From a bacterium HR08 (GTDB lineage Bacteria; Acidobacteriota; Blastocatellia; HR10), in the NCBI GenBank assembly GCA_002898775.1, contig BEHK01000008.1, forward strand, positions 1 to 41,229: 41,229 nucleotides of DNA. The letters are read 5' to 3'. Below, one piece after another: positions 1 to 7,170 of this stretch; within the stretch, counting starts at the first letter, position 1; every line of letters starts with the position of its first letter. The notes beneath the pieces were generated by a model that saw only the letters and a program-made list of their open reading frames with translations, did no database searches and was not told the origin of the DNA. The position numbers were made by a program, and so were the translations under genes.

Positions 1-1206
1 GTGCGGCTCCCGAAAGCGCAGGGCGAGGAGCGCCACGCTGCTCAAGAAATAGGCCAGCATGGCACCAAAGGCATACATATTGGCCATCGTCTCCATGGCC
101 TTGCGGCCGCTCAGGAAGGCGAAGAGGGCTTCGCCCGCGGCGACCCCCGAGAAGAAGAGGATAGCGCGCACGGGTGTGTGAAACCGAGGATGCACATAGG
201 CCAAGCGTTCTCCGATCAATCCCAGCTCGGCCATGCTGAAGGCCAGTCGGCTCGCCCCCATGATCCCCGTATTTGCCGAGATCAGGACAATCGTCGCCGC
301 CAATAGGGCCGCCATCGGCCCGGCGAGAAAGCCGACGAAGGGGAGTTTGCTCGCCAGGACGGCGACCGGATCTCCTTCGCGGACGGCGATCTCCGACCAC
401 GGGACGATCCCCAGCGCGACCGTGGGGAACGCGAGGGCAAAAAGAAGCACGACCCCGATCAGGGTGAGCGACGTTCGCGGAATCACTGTGCCGGGGCGAA
501 CCGTCTCCTGAGCCGCCTGAGAGACCGATTCGAGGCCGACGTAGGAGATCACGGCGATCGAGACGCCATAGAGCAAGTCGTGCCACGCGGGGAAGGCCGT
601 CTTCCATTGGTGCACAAAGAGTTCCGGTCGCCACGCGAAGGTGAAGCCGAGGACGATCAGGCTCGTCTCCATGATGAGGTCCAAAGCTCCGAGGATTTCG
701 TTGAAGAGCGAGGATTCGCGAACGCCCTTGATGTTGAGGACAGCCAGCAGCGCGATCAGTGCGATCGTCTCGGCCAACCAGATGAGGTTGACGTGGGAGA
801 AGGGGCCGAGGGAGATGGAGTATTCGCGGAACGAGGGGAAGAAGAAGTTGATGTAGCCGGCCGAAGCCATGGCGAAGAGGGCGACGTCAATCGTATAGTC
901 GAGCATCAGCGCCGCGCCGGCGACCACGCCCCAAAAGTCCCCGAGCCCGCGCAAGATGAAGTACTGGCCGCCTCCAGCAGAGGGGTACGTCGCGGCCAAC
1001 TCCGTATAGGCCAAGCCGACCAGCACGTACACGACGCCGGCGATGGCGAAAGCCAACGGCGTGGCCCCTTGTGCTGCGGCCATGACCAAACCGAGGGCGA
1101 CGTAGACGTCGGCCCCGACGTCTGCGTAGCCCCAGGTGAAGGATCCCCACAGACTCACTTCGCGCCGGAGCCGTGGGCGTTGAACGAGCATCCCTGCGTC
1201 GTTCAT
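1..1206 (-). CDS. APC-family amino acid/polyamine permease (3' truncated)
   Basis: Inner-membrane secondary transporter of the amino acid-polyamine-organocation type. The frame is open for 402 codons from the ATG at 1206 to the first base of the window, so the C-terminus lies outside. A GGAGG Shine-Dalgarno sits five bases before the start. The translation shows repeated hydrophobic helices. Its first helix region reads SLWGSFTWGYADVGADVYVA, resembling the unwound, glycine-containing TM1 of APC carriers, although the usual GxG is not exact. Further helices follow at about residues 45-65, 85-115, 140-160, 185-205, 220-240 and 260-285. The conserved YVGLESVSQAAQE segment (about residues 225-240) matches the TM6 region of the family. 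Substrate cannot be read from sequence. It stands alone, 75 bases downstream of the tonB-like gene on the same strand. Confidence 0.85.
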   Translation of the reverse strand, partial: MNDAGMLVQRPRLRREVSLWGSFTWGYADVGADVYVALGLVMAAAQGATPLAFAIAGVVYVLVGLAYTELAATYPSAGGGQYFILRGLGDFWGVVAGAALMLDYTIDVALFAMASAGYINFFFPSFREYSISLGPFSHVNLIWLAETIALIALLAVLNIKGVRESSLFNEILGALDLIMETSLIVLGFTFAWRPELFVHQWKTAFPAWHDLLYGVSIAVISYVGLESVSQAAQETVRPGTVIPRTSLTLIGVVLLFALAFPTVALGIVPWSEIAVREGDPVAVLASKLPFVGFLAGPMAALLAATIVLISANTGIMGASRLAFSMAELGLIGERLAYVHPRFHTPVRAILFFSGVAAGEALFAFLSGRKAMETMANMYAFGAMLAYFLSSVALLALRFREPH

Positions 1207-1281
1207 AGCATCCTCCCTGACTGCGGGTTCCTGCGCTCTGCGTTCGTCAAACCGTTCGTAGGTCTCTTTGGCATCGGCCGC

Positions 1282-2358
1282 TCACAGGAGGTGGAATTCG
1301 ACGTAAATCGTCCCGCGCCAATCCACCGGATTCCCGCGGGCGTCTCGCGCGGGAATGAATCGGATTCTCGAGGCCGCTTCGATCGCCTTCTCATCCAAAC
1401 CATATCCCAGGCCGCGAAGGACGCGGATGTGTTTGACCGTTCCATCGGCCGCGAACGTCGCGCTCAAGACGACGATGCCCTCGATTCGATTCCGGCGCGC
1501 TTCTTCCGTCCATTCCGGTCGAGGTTTGAACGTGATGATGGGGCGACTGGCGATGTCTCCACCTCCGATCCGAGGTTCGCCCCCACCTGTATTCCACCCT
1601 TCTCCCGGACCATAACCGACTCCGCGTCCGGGACCGACGCCTCCTCCATGCCCCGTCCCGATGCCTCCGCCCGATCCGGGGCCCGATGACGGGACGGAGG
1701 CGCGGCTCGTGGGATCACCCAGAGGGAGACTGAGATCCAGCTTGGGCAGCAGTTCCGGTTGTGCCATGATCGTGGGGAGAACGGGCAGGGACGGTTGCTT
1801 GATCTCGGGCAAATGGGGACTCGGGGCGACGATAGGAGGCCGCAGCTCGGCTTTGGGAAGTCTCCCAAACGAGGGTGGAGACGGTTCTTTCCGCCCACCT
1901 CCGCCGCCACCGCCGGCGCGTTCCTTTTGCCGCGGCGCGTACAGTCGCGGCGGAGACAACGGCTCGATGAGCGTAACAGGCGCGTGGGCAATCGTCGGGG
2001 AGGGAAACGGCGCGGGAGGCCGTCGGGAGGCCATTCGGTCCAGCGAGAGGATGAGCGCGATCACGACGATATACAGCATGCTGCTGACGAGGATGATCTG
2101 TCGCCGCTGCCGATCTGGCTCGCTCCTGCGAACGAGGGAAGCGAGATAGCTCTGCGGATCGGCTCGAAATTCTCGGCAGTGGTCACGGAGGCCTCGCCAG
2201 AGCCGCTTCCCAAGAGATTCCGATTCGGCGCCGAAGAGGGCTGTGAGGAAACCGACGGGGTCCGATCGAAAATCCGACCAACTCTCCCGAAGCGCTCGGA
2301 GAAGGCGGATCCTCAGGGGTTCTGAATCCAGCAACTCAAAGAGTCGTGCGCGTTCCAT
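1282..2358 (-). CDS. TonB-family energy transducer protein
   Basis: A 358-residue protein that would link the proton motive force to outer-membrane transport. A single membrane helix lies at about residues 87-106. It is followed by a proline-rich stretch, a glycine-rich linker (about 215-265) and a C-terminal TonB domain (about 275-358) with the usual pattern of an EARRNRIEG-like segment, a strand, and a closing RFIPARD region. The start ATG at 2358 has an AAAGGAGAGG ribosome site. Unlike E. coli TonB, about 85 residues precede the helix and contain two imperfect copies of an Arg-rich unit (DFRSDP-x-x-FL and EFRADP-x-x-YL). No exbB or exbD is in the window. The receptor it serves is unknown. 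Confidence 0.88.
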   Translation of the reverse strand: MERARLFELLDSEPLRIRLLRALRESWSDFRSDPVGFLTALFGAESESLGKRLWRGLRDHCREFRADPQSYLASLVRRSEPDRQRRQIILVSSMLYIVVIALILSLDRMASRRPPAPFPSPTIAHAPVTLIEPLSPPRLYAPRQKERAGGGGGGGRKEPSPPSFGRLPKAELRPPIVAPSPHLPEIKQPSLPVLPTIMAQPELLPKLDLSLPLGDPTSRASVPSSGPGSGGGIGTGHGGGVGPGRGVGYGPGEGWNTGGGEPRIGGGDIASRPIITFKPRPEWTEEARRNRIEGIVVLSATFAADGTVKHIRVLRGLGYGLDEKAIEAASRIRFIPARDARGNPVDWRGTIYVEFHLL

Positions 2359-2442
2359 AACGGCACCTCTCCTTTCTGGGAACCGGCAGAAGATACCGCT
2401 GCCGGCCTCTTCTCCAGCTTTTAAAGGTCGCCGGGGAGATTG

Positions 2443-2811
2443 TCAGGAGAGGGCAGGAGGAGGGCTCCTTTCGCCGCAGTTTTGGGGAAGAGGTAACCAG
2501 CGCGGACGCGGCCATCGCTCCTCAGCCGTTGAGGTCATCGCCGGGGGAGGAGCGATCGCATGCCGCATGGGCTTGTGGACGAGGGGCGCTCGATGGAGAC
2601 CGGTCGCCAGATCGTTCGCCTTTGGAGGAAGACCGATCCGATCTTCATCGAGGGGGAAGGTGGAGGAGAGCGCGTGTCCAGTCACTTGGGCAATGAGGGC
2701 GAGTTCCATCGGTGTCGGAGCACGGAATGACCCCGACGGGCGAATGAGGAAGTGCGTGGTGCAGATCCCCAACGTAACGGCGACGCACAGGGATCTTCGC
2801 TTTGTCCGCAT
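2443..2811 (-). CDS. Small exported hypothetical protein
   Basis: A 122-residue frame beginning at the ATG at 2811. The first 30 residues have a basic start (MRTKRRS) and a moderately hydrophobic stretch that could be a weak signal peptide. The rest is proline-rich, with no domain I recognise. Support for a real gene comes mostly from a credible minus-strand promoter just upstream (2828-2857) and from its place 84 bases before the tonB-like start on the same strand. No Shine-Dalgarno is visible, and the predicted leader is only about ten bases. Codon use is not strongly biased, so it may be spurious. Confidence 0.35.
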   Translation of the reverse strand: MRTKRRSLCVAVTLGICTTHFLIRPSGSFRAPTPMELALIAQVTGHALSSTFPLDEDRIGLPPKANDLATGLHRAPLVHKPMRHAIAPPPAMTSTAEERWPRPRWLPLPQNCGERSPPPALS

Positions 2812-2827
2812 GCTGAACACGTTCGGG

Positions 2828-2857
2828 AGTATATCACACCCCGGCACTTCGCAACAA
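2828..2857 (-). promoter_or_regulatory. Predicted sigma70-type promoter, minus strand
   Basis: On the minus strand TTGTTG (2857-2852) and TATACT (2833-2828) are separated by 18 bases. Transcription would begin near 2821, about ten bases before the ATG at 2811, and would read the small exported ORF and probably the tonB-like gene. Confidence 0.45.
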
Positions 2858-2898
2858 GACGGCCCGAATGGGTGTTTTCCGGTGAACCGGCGATCGCG

Positions 2899-2928
2899 TT
2901 CGCGGGGCTTCGACGGACGTGCTAAAAT
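2899..2928 (+). promoter_or_regulatory. Predicted promoter of the fluoride-riboswitch transcript
   Basis: A good -10 hexamer TAAAAT (2923-2928) has a weak -35-like TTCGCG (2899-2904) 18 bases upstream. The predicted start near 2935 places the RNA 5' end just before the aptamer at 2939, as expected for a riboswitch leader. The -35 is poor, so the promoter is inferred mainly from position. Confidence 0.45.
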
Positions 2929-2938
2929 TCATCACTTC

Positions 2939-2995
2939 GGCGATGGGGTCCGCCGTGAACCGCCTCGCTGGATGTCGAGGCTGATGACTCCTACT
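2939..2995 (+). ncRNA. Fluoride riboswitch aptamer (crcB motif)
   Basis: The segment has every hallmark of the fluoride aptamer. P1 is GGCG (2939-2942) with CGCC (2951-2954), carrying the conserved GAUG beginning inside it. Next come a GUGAACC linker, a P2 hairpin GCCTCG/CGAGGC (2962-2967 with 2976-2981), and the signature CUGAUGACUCCUAC (2981-2994). GGGGTC (2945-2950) pairs with GACTCC (2986-2991) to form the defining pseudoknot, including one G-U pair. Known members sense free fluoride with magnesium and turn genes on by blocking termination. Here the 3' strand of the pseudoknot is also the 5' arm of the following terminator, which is exactly the ON-switch arrangement. It precedes the zinc-ribbon/HEAT gene. 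Confidence 0.92.
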
Positions 2996-3025
2996 TGGAG
3001 ACGTCCGAGTAGGAGTTTTTCTTTT
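2987..3025 (+). terminator. Intrinsic terminator forming the riboswitch expression platform
   Basis: ACTCCTACT (2987-2995) pairs with AGTAGGAGT (3008-3016). The stem extends by T-G and GGA/TCC to close a GACG loop, giving about 13 pairs followed by TTTTTCTTTT. The 5' arm shares bases 2987-2991 with the aptamer pseudoknot, so ligand binding and termination are mutually exclusive. Confidence 0.92.
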
Positions 3026-3050
3026 GGCGTGAGGTCATGGGGAAGTGCCG

Positions 3051-3452
3051 ATGACGTTCTTTTGTCCGGTGTGTTGGGCGGAGGTGAAGGCGGCATGCCG
3101 CACCTGTCCGAAGTGCGGAGCGGACATGGAGCGATATTCGCAGGCGACTCCCTATGTGGAGAAGCTCATCTCGGCGCTTCGTCACCCGGAGCCACAGACG
3201 GTGAGACGCGCGGCGTGGATCCTCGGCCGGTTGCGAGCGCGCGAGGCCATCCCCGCTCTGCTGCGTGTGGGAGAGCAGGAGCGGGACCCGTATGTGCTCG
3301 AATCGGTGATCGAGGCGCTCGGGGAGATCGGCGACGGACGCGCGCGCGCGTTTCTGCAGCACTGCGCCGCACATGGCGCGATGCGTGTGAGACGGGCCGC
3401 GCGGGAAGCGCTCGCTCGACTCGCTGCGGAGAAAGATGAGCATGCTCAATGA
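3051..3452 (+). CDS. Zinc-ribbon and HEAT-repeat protein under fluoride riboswitch control
   Basis: A 133-residue cytosolic protein. Cys5, Cys8, Cys19 and Cys22 (FCPVC and CPKC) form a zinc ribbon. After about residue 35 come paired helices of HEAT/PBS-lyase type, with the TVRRAAWILGRL and VLESVIEALGEIG patterns repeated about every 31 residues. Such proteins usually act as binding adaptors, and no catalytic motif is visible. The ATG at 3051 has GGGGA six bases upstream. A GTG at 3045 would add two residues, with GAGGT as its ribosome site. The gene is the first after the fluoride riboswitch terminator, so it should be made only when fluoride is present. It overlaps the next gene by 17 bases. 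Its role in fluoride response is inference from this position alone. Confidence 0.82.
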   Translation: MTFFCPVCWAEVKAACRTCPKCGADMERYSQATPYVEKLISALRHPEPQTVRRAAWILGRLRAREAIPALLRVGEQERDPYVLESVIEALGEIGDGRARAFLQHCAAHGAMRVRRAAREALARLAAEKDEHAQ

Positions 3453-3861
3453 GCATCAACGACGGCGCTTGGAAGTGAGCTTCGGTCTGCTCGATCGCGC
3501 CCTCGTGGAGATGGAGCGGCTGTACCTCTCTTCGGATCTTCCCCAAGGCGCGATGTTCGAAGTGACAAGCGACCTCACGCCCGACGAACGAGCGCACATT
3601 CGGATGACGATCGCGCGCGTTCGGGATCGGCTCCGACGGCTTCGCGAGCAGTTTCAGTTGCAGCCGCAACGTCGGGAGGTGCGCAGCCTGCTGCGAGGGT
3701 ACTTCGCCCATTTCTGGGCCGTGCTCTCGGATTGCCGCGCGGACAAGCTGCGGGGATATGGTGAGGTCGCTCCTCAACTGAAGCAGGCGCTGGATCCTGA
3801 GGTCGAGGCGCTCCTTATAGCAGTCCAGCGCCTGGAACAGGTGATCGAGCGTCAGGGCTGA
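3436..3861 (+). CDS. Helical protein of unknown function, second gene of the fluoride-regulated unit
   Basis: A 141-residue soluble, Arg/Leu/Glu-rich protein that should be almost entirely alpha-helical. Amphipathic stretches lie at about residues 5-35, 50-80, 85-110 and 115-140. No signal, membrane helix, metal motif or known domain is visible. The ATG at 3436 lies inside the end of the zinc-ribbon/HEAT gene (17-base overlap; an ATG at 3442 is also possible), so translation is probably coupled. Both genes would share the riboswitch-controlled transcript. The two proteins may act together, but nothing in the sequence proves it. Confidence 0.7.
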   Translation: MSMLNEHQRRRLEVSFGLLDRALVEMERLYLSSDLPQGAMFEVTSDLTPDERAHIRMTIARVRDRLRRLREQFQLQPQRREVRSLLRGYFAHFWAVLSDCRADKLRGYGEVAPQLKQALDPEVEALLIAVQRLEQVIERQG

Positions 3862-3876
3862 GTCCGACCGCGCGCT

Positions 3877-4572
3877 TCACCCGATCGCGCGGGCGAGGAG
3901 GAAGGCGGCGGTCGCCGCCAGGCCACCGATGCCGAGCGTCTGCAGCGCACTGCGCCATGGGTTGATCCCCGTCAGTCGGCCCTTGACGTATCCGAACAGC
4001 AGCAGCGCCAGTGGCGTCACCAGGACCGAGAGGCCGAGAGCCATCAGGAGTTGGTCCGACAGCATGTACGGAAGCAGCGGGATGAGACCGCCGACAATAT
4101 ACGCGAGCCCGATGGTGAACGCGCTCTTTCGCGCGCGCACGGGATCGGGCGGCTCAAGCCCCAGCTCGAAGCGCATCATGAAGTCCACCCAACGTTCGGG
4201 ATCGGAGCGAATCGCGGCGACCAGCGGCGCGATCTGCTCGTCCGTGAGCCCGTAGTGGCGGAAGATCTGCGCGACTTCTTCGGCTTCCTCCTCGGGTATC
4301 CTCTCGGTCTCCCGCTGCTCGCGCATTCGCTCGGCCACGTAGTGTTCCAGGTCTGTCTTTGCGGCCAGATACCCGCCGAGTCCCATGGCGATCGCCCCGG
4401 CGGCGATCTCGGCCAGCCCGGCCGTCACGATGATGCTCGTCGAGGTGCCGACGCCCGACAGACCGGCCGCCAGTGCGAAGGGAACCGTCAATCCATCGGA
4501 CATGCCGATGACGATGTCGCGGATCGTCTGCGCTCCGCGGAAGTGTCGCTCCAGGTGGGGGATCGTGGGCAT
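3877..4572 (-). CDS. VIT1/CCC1-family membrane transporter
   Basis: A 231-residue inner-membrane protein of the vacuolar iron transporter family, members of which move Fe2+ or Mn2+ against protons. The N-terminus has the family signature: IRDIVIGMSDGLTVPFALAAGLSG is recognisable at about residues 18-41, with the conserved Asp and glycine/proline helix pair. A cytosolic, Glu-rich helical section (about 75-145) corresponds to the metal-binding region, with EEEAEEVAQIFRHYGL. Three hydrophobic helices follow at about 150-172, 178-198 and 208-230. Five helices is the normal count. The start ATG at 4572 has GGGAGGAG before it. It is convergent with the fluoride-regulated genes, 15 bases apart, and so is not on their transcript. 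The ion transported is not determined. Confidence 0.87.
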   Translation of the reverse strand: MPTIPHLERHFRGAQTIRDIVIGMSDGLTVPFALAAGLSGVGTSTSIIVTAGLAEIAAGAIAMGLGGYLAAKTDLEHYVAERMREQRETERIPEEEAEEVAQIFRHYGLTDEQIAPLVAAIRSDPERWVDFMMRFELGLEPPDPVRARKSAFTIGLAYIVGGLIPLLPYMLSDQLLMALGLSVLVTPLALLLFGYVKGRLTGINPWRSALQTLGIGGLAATAAFLLARAIG

Positions 4573-4602
4573 CGCAGATCTCCTCCCGATGATCGCAAAG
4601 GA

Positions 4603-5637
4603 TCATGCGCTCGGCGTGAAGGGTTCTCCGTGGAAGCGAAAGACGGCGTAATCGGAATAAACATAAGGCAGGCCAACGCACGCGCGCGAGAGGGGCGAGC
4701 GCAGGAGAAGACGCTCGGCCACATTCAGGAAGAAGTGGAGGCGCTTGGTCTTCGGATATGCGTTGAACCCCGGCAAAAAAGCCGTGAGGATGAGCCCGTG
4801 GGCCGCCGCCCACTCCTCGATCCTCGCCCACGAGCGGCCCGCCAGCGCGCGCGAGCATCCCGTGAAGAGGTAGGAGCTGGGCGCCTTACGCAGGCACGCT
4901 TCGGCAGCCGAGAGGAAGAGCAGCATGTCCGGCATGGCATAGATCGGGTCGGTGATCACAATATCGTAAGCCCCTTTCAAGTCCTCCGGGAGAGGGCGTC
5001 GAAGGTCCACGCGCCGACAGGTGATGCGAAGCTGTCGTTCGCGCGCCGCTGCCGAGATCAGGCCGAGGACTTCGGGATCGAGATCGAGGACGGTGATCTC
5101 GTTCGGAAGTAGCAGAGCCAGCGCCACGCTCACGAAATCATCGTCGCCGAGGCAGAGGATCCGACTCCCCGGCGTCGCGTATTGCCGAATCAGCCGGGCG
5201 CGTTTCACGGTCGTGGCGGGCGTGCACGGGAGCTGATGCAACGCGTGCGACTTCACGCGCAAGCGCTTCTGCAGCGAGGCGATCACCCGCAGCGCCTCAG
5301 ACGCCGATAGGGGCACTGCTTCCTCGTCGGGGTGCTGCAGGGCGGTCTCCACTTGAGCGAAGAGCGCTTCCAGGAGCGCTTCATTCTCCGTCTCCACGAA
5401 TGTCCGAATTTCATGAAACACGCGGTGCAGGCCCAGCCTTCGCGCCCAGCGCTTCGCTCGTTCGAGCGCGGCCTCCGCGCGAGCGCGCTCGGGTCCGTCT
5501 TCAAAGCGAAGGGACCAACGCAGATGCGAGATTGCCGCCGGAGACGGCGTTGTGGTCGAAGCACTTCCACCCCGTCCCGATAAGTCGGATGAATCCGCAG
5601 AGGATCCCGGGGAGGCGTTCCGCCACTTGCGTCCCAT
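4603..5637 (-). CDS. BpsA-like branched-chain polyamine synthase (DUF43 family)
   Basis: A 344-residue cytosolic protein. Its central part matches N4-bis(aminopropyl)spermidine synthase of thermophiles: a QLPCTPATTVKRARLI segment (about 135-150) precedes ILCLGDDDFVSVALAL (160-175) and ITVLDLDPEVL (181-191), the Rossmann-type aminopropyl-donor site with its GDDD. Known members transfer aminopropyl groups from decarboxylated S-adenosylmethionine to spermidine. The usual TDPPE active-site motif reads TDPIY here (229-233), so activity may differ. The N-terminal half (to about 130) is helical, with a low-complexity start. The ATG at 5637 lies two bases after the stop of the LysE-type gene, implying coupled translation. 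No good ribosome site is seen. A divergent methyltransferase-like enzyme is the alternative. Confidence 0.72.
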   Translation of the reverse strand: MGRKWRNASPGSSADSSDLSGRGGSASTTTPSPAAISHLRWSLRFEDGPERARAEAALERAKRWARRLGLHRVFHEIRTFVETENEALLEALFAQVETALQHPDEEAVPLSASEALRVIASLQKRLRVKSHALHQLPCTPATTVKRARLIRQYATPGSRILCLGDDDFVSVALALLLPNEITVLDLDPEVLGLISAAARERQLRITCRRVDLRRPLPEDLKGAYDIVITDPIYAMPDMLLFLSAAEACLRKAPSSYLFTGCSRALAGRSWARIEEWAAAHGLILTAFLPGFNAYPKTKRLHFFLNVAERLLLRSPLSRACVGLPYVYSDYAVFRFHGEPFTPSA

Positions 5638-5639
5638 GC

Positions 5640-6272
5640 TCACAAGCGTTTCACCATGAGATACGCCCCCAATCCGATGAGCACGACTCCCATCCCTTGC
5701 GCTACGCGATGTACGATGGGCAGAGGGAACGGATGACGACGGAGCAGTTCGCGAAGTGCAGCGAACCACATCCCGACCCCCATGCTCACGCCGATGGCGA
5801 AGCATATCCGGTGAGTCAGCCGTGCGATCATCAAAGGTATCGCTCGCAGGGTGAGCGCCGTGCTGAACCAGAAGGCGGCGAATGCCGGATTCAGCACGTA
5901 GAGAGCAGCACCGAGGGCTGCGGCGGTCACTGCCCTTCGCATTCGCCAGGTGACTGTTGGTGGGGGTGGCGGCGCCGAGCGGGGAATGAGCAGAGAGACC
6001 CCATATCCGATCACGAGCGCGCAGGCGACGATCTCTAGGGAGAGAGGAAGAGATGCGGGGGGGGGAAAGCGACCCGGAGCCATTATCGAGAGGGCAGCGA
6101 AAGCGCAGCCGCCATCCAGTAAAGCGACGGTCGCAGCGAGGGCCAAACCTTCTCGCTCCTGTCCACGAGTTATCATCATCGCGAAGGCCAGGTTGATCGG
6201 TCCAATAGGCATCGAGGACATAAGGCCGAGGACCGATCCGAGGCACAGCCATGCGACAGGTTCCATGCCCAT
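5640..6272 (-). CDS. LysE-family translocator
   Basis: An inner-membrane exporter of about 210 residues in the LysE/RhtB superfamily, which exports amino acids or related amines. The N-terminal helix carries the family signature: SVLGLMSSMPIGPINLAFAM includes the conserved proline-glycine-proline. Further helices lie at about residues 35-60, 70-92, 105-125, 130-160 and 180-205. Three in-frame ATGs are possible (6290, 6272, 6266). I chose 6272 because a possible promoter, TTGAGC (6315-6310) and ATATGA (6292-6287), would start transcription after 6290. The gene runs directly into the BpsA-like gene, so the exported compound could be a polyamine or a precursor. That link is inference. Confidence 0.82.
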   Translation of the reverse strand: MGMEPVAWLCLGSVLGLMSSMPIGPINLAFAMMITRGQEREGLALAATVALLDGGCAFAALSIMAPGRFPPPASLPLSLEIVACALVIGYGVSLLIPRSAPPPPPTVTWRMRRAVTAAALGAALYVLNPAFAAFWFSTALTLRAIPLMIARLTHRICFAIGVSMGVGMWFAALRELLRRHPFPLPIVHRVAQGMGVVLIGLGAYLMVKRL

Positions 6273-6290
6273 ACGACGGGTGGTAATCAT

Positions 6291-6725
6291 ATCGCAGGCT
6301 CGCGCTCATGCTCAAGGGCATATCGCTTGACGCATCCTCCAAACGAGCGGGATGTCGCGTCGCCTTTCGACAGATCCGAGTGAGGCCGTTTTGCTGCCCT
6401 GCGCCAGAATGCCACAGTGGCGGAGAAGCGATGAGCGCCCGACCGTCCACGCCATTGTCGCGTAACTCTTCGTGTGTGAAGATCCTAATATTTGAGGCGA
6501 GGCCTCGGCGACGATGGGGCTCCTGCGGCACGCAAATTGCCAATGCTCATTCGTCGGGAAGGTGGGGAGAGCACGGGCGGTGGGGAAAGGTCGAGTGAGG
6601 AGAAACATGACGCCCCCGCTCCTCCCTCGATCCCCTGCCGTCCGTCGCGCGATGGACGAAGGTCGGATGAACACGCCGGAGAGTCGCGTGCGCGGCTCTC
6701 CCCTTCGCTATTTTGGAGGTGTGGA
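6291..6725. other. 435-base intergenic stretch without a convincing gene
   Basis: It lies between the divergently transcribed LysE-type gene and tatA. A short plus-strand frame beginning at 6607 has a GAGGAG before its ATG but overlaps tatA and has no recognisable product. A small hairpin CTTC/GAAG surrounds 6470-6482. I see no RNA gene, repeat or strong promoter for tatA. Confidence 0.5.
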
Positions 6726-6965
6726 ATGGTGTCCTTTCAATTCTCCTCCATCGGGTTGCCGGAATTACTTCTCATTTTGATGATCGCGCTCCTGCTCTTC
6801 GGGACGAAGCGGCTGCCGGAATTAGGCAGTTCGCTCGGTCGCGCCATCAGCGAGTTCAAACGCGGACTCTCTGAGGAAGCTCCGAAGAGGGCGCTCTCGG
6901 GAAGCCCGGAGGGGTCTGTCGTAGAGTCGCCGGAGAAGCGCCGCGATACTGCCGCCTCGCCTTGA
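6726..6965 (+). CDS. tatA: TatA/TatE-type twin-arginine translocase subunit
   Basis: A 79-residue membrane protein that forms the pore-like component of Tat export for folded proteins. It has the classic layout: a short N-terminal helix (about residues 10-24, LPELLLILMIALLLFG) is followed by the FGxxRLPELGSSLGRAI hinge and amphipathic helix (24-45), then a charged, disordered tail rich in Glu, Ser and Pro. The length is normal for TatA. The ATG at 6726 follows GGAGGTG by five bases, which decides this start over longer upstream frames. No tatB or tatC is nearby. Confidence 0.92.
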   Translation: MVSFQFSSIGLPELLLILMIALLLFGTKRLPELGSSLGRAISEFKRGLSEEAPKRALSGSPEGSVVESPEKRRDTAASP

Positions 6966-7104
6966 GGCAGAAGTGCCGTGGCGAAATGGACGGTGGATGC
7001 CAAGCCTGCCACAGGTGGAAGGGGTAGAGCGAAATGGGGCTATGACTCTAACCCCAGAAACGATAGGAGGTTACTTCCTGCGCGTCTTCATCATGACTTC
7101 GGCA

Positions 7105-7143
7105 CACCGGTTGCTTTCTCCCGGTGAGGGCCCAAAACGGGCC
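7105..7143 (+). promoter_or_regulatory. Two adjacent hairpins in the leader of the Lys/Ala-rich gene
   Basis: CACCGG (7105-7110) pairs with CCGGTG (7121-7126), and GGCCC (7129-7133) pairs with GGGCC (7139-7143) around an AAAAC loop. They lie 27 bases before the ATG at 7171 and have no T-run after them. They could be a leader structure or a weak terminator; the function is unknown. Confidence 0.3.
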
Positions 7144-7170
7144 GAGCTCAGAGAGAAGGAGGGTAAGGAT

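Noticed and set aside
580-1689. A 369-codon plus-strand frame opposite the APC permease and TonB gene
   Set aside because: The minus-strand frame there encodes an obvious multi-helix permease with a GGAGG start, so this frame is a shadow.
5638-6543. In-frame upstream extension of the BpsA-like gene
   Set aside because: The extension lies under the LysE-type gene in another frame and has no homology. The start at 5637 just after the LysE stop is better.
6607-6780. Short plus-strand ORF with a GAGGAG ribosome-like site
   Set aside because: It overlaps the tatA start in another frame and has no recognisable product. I consider it chance.
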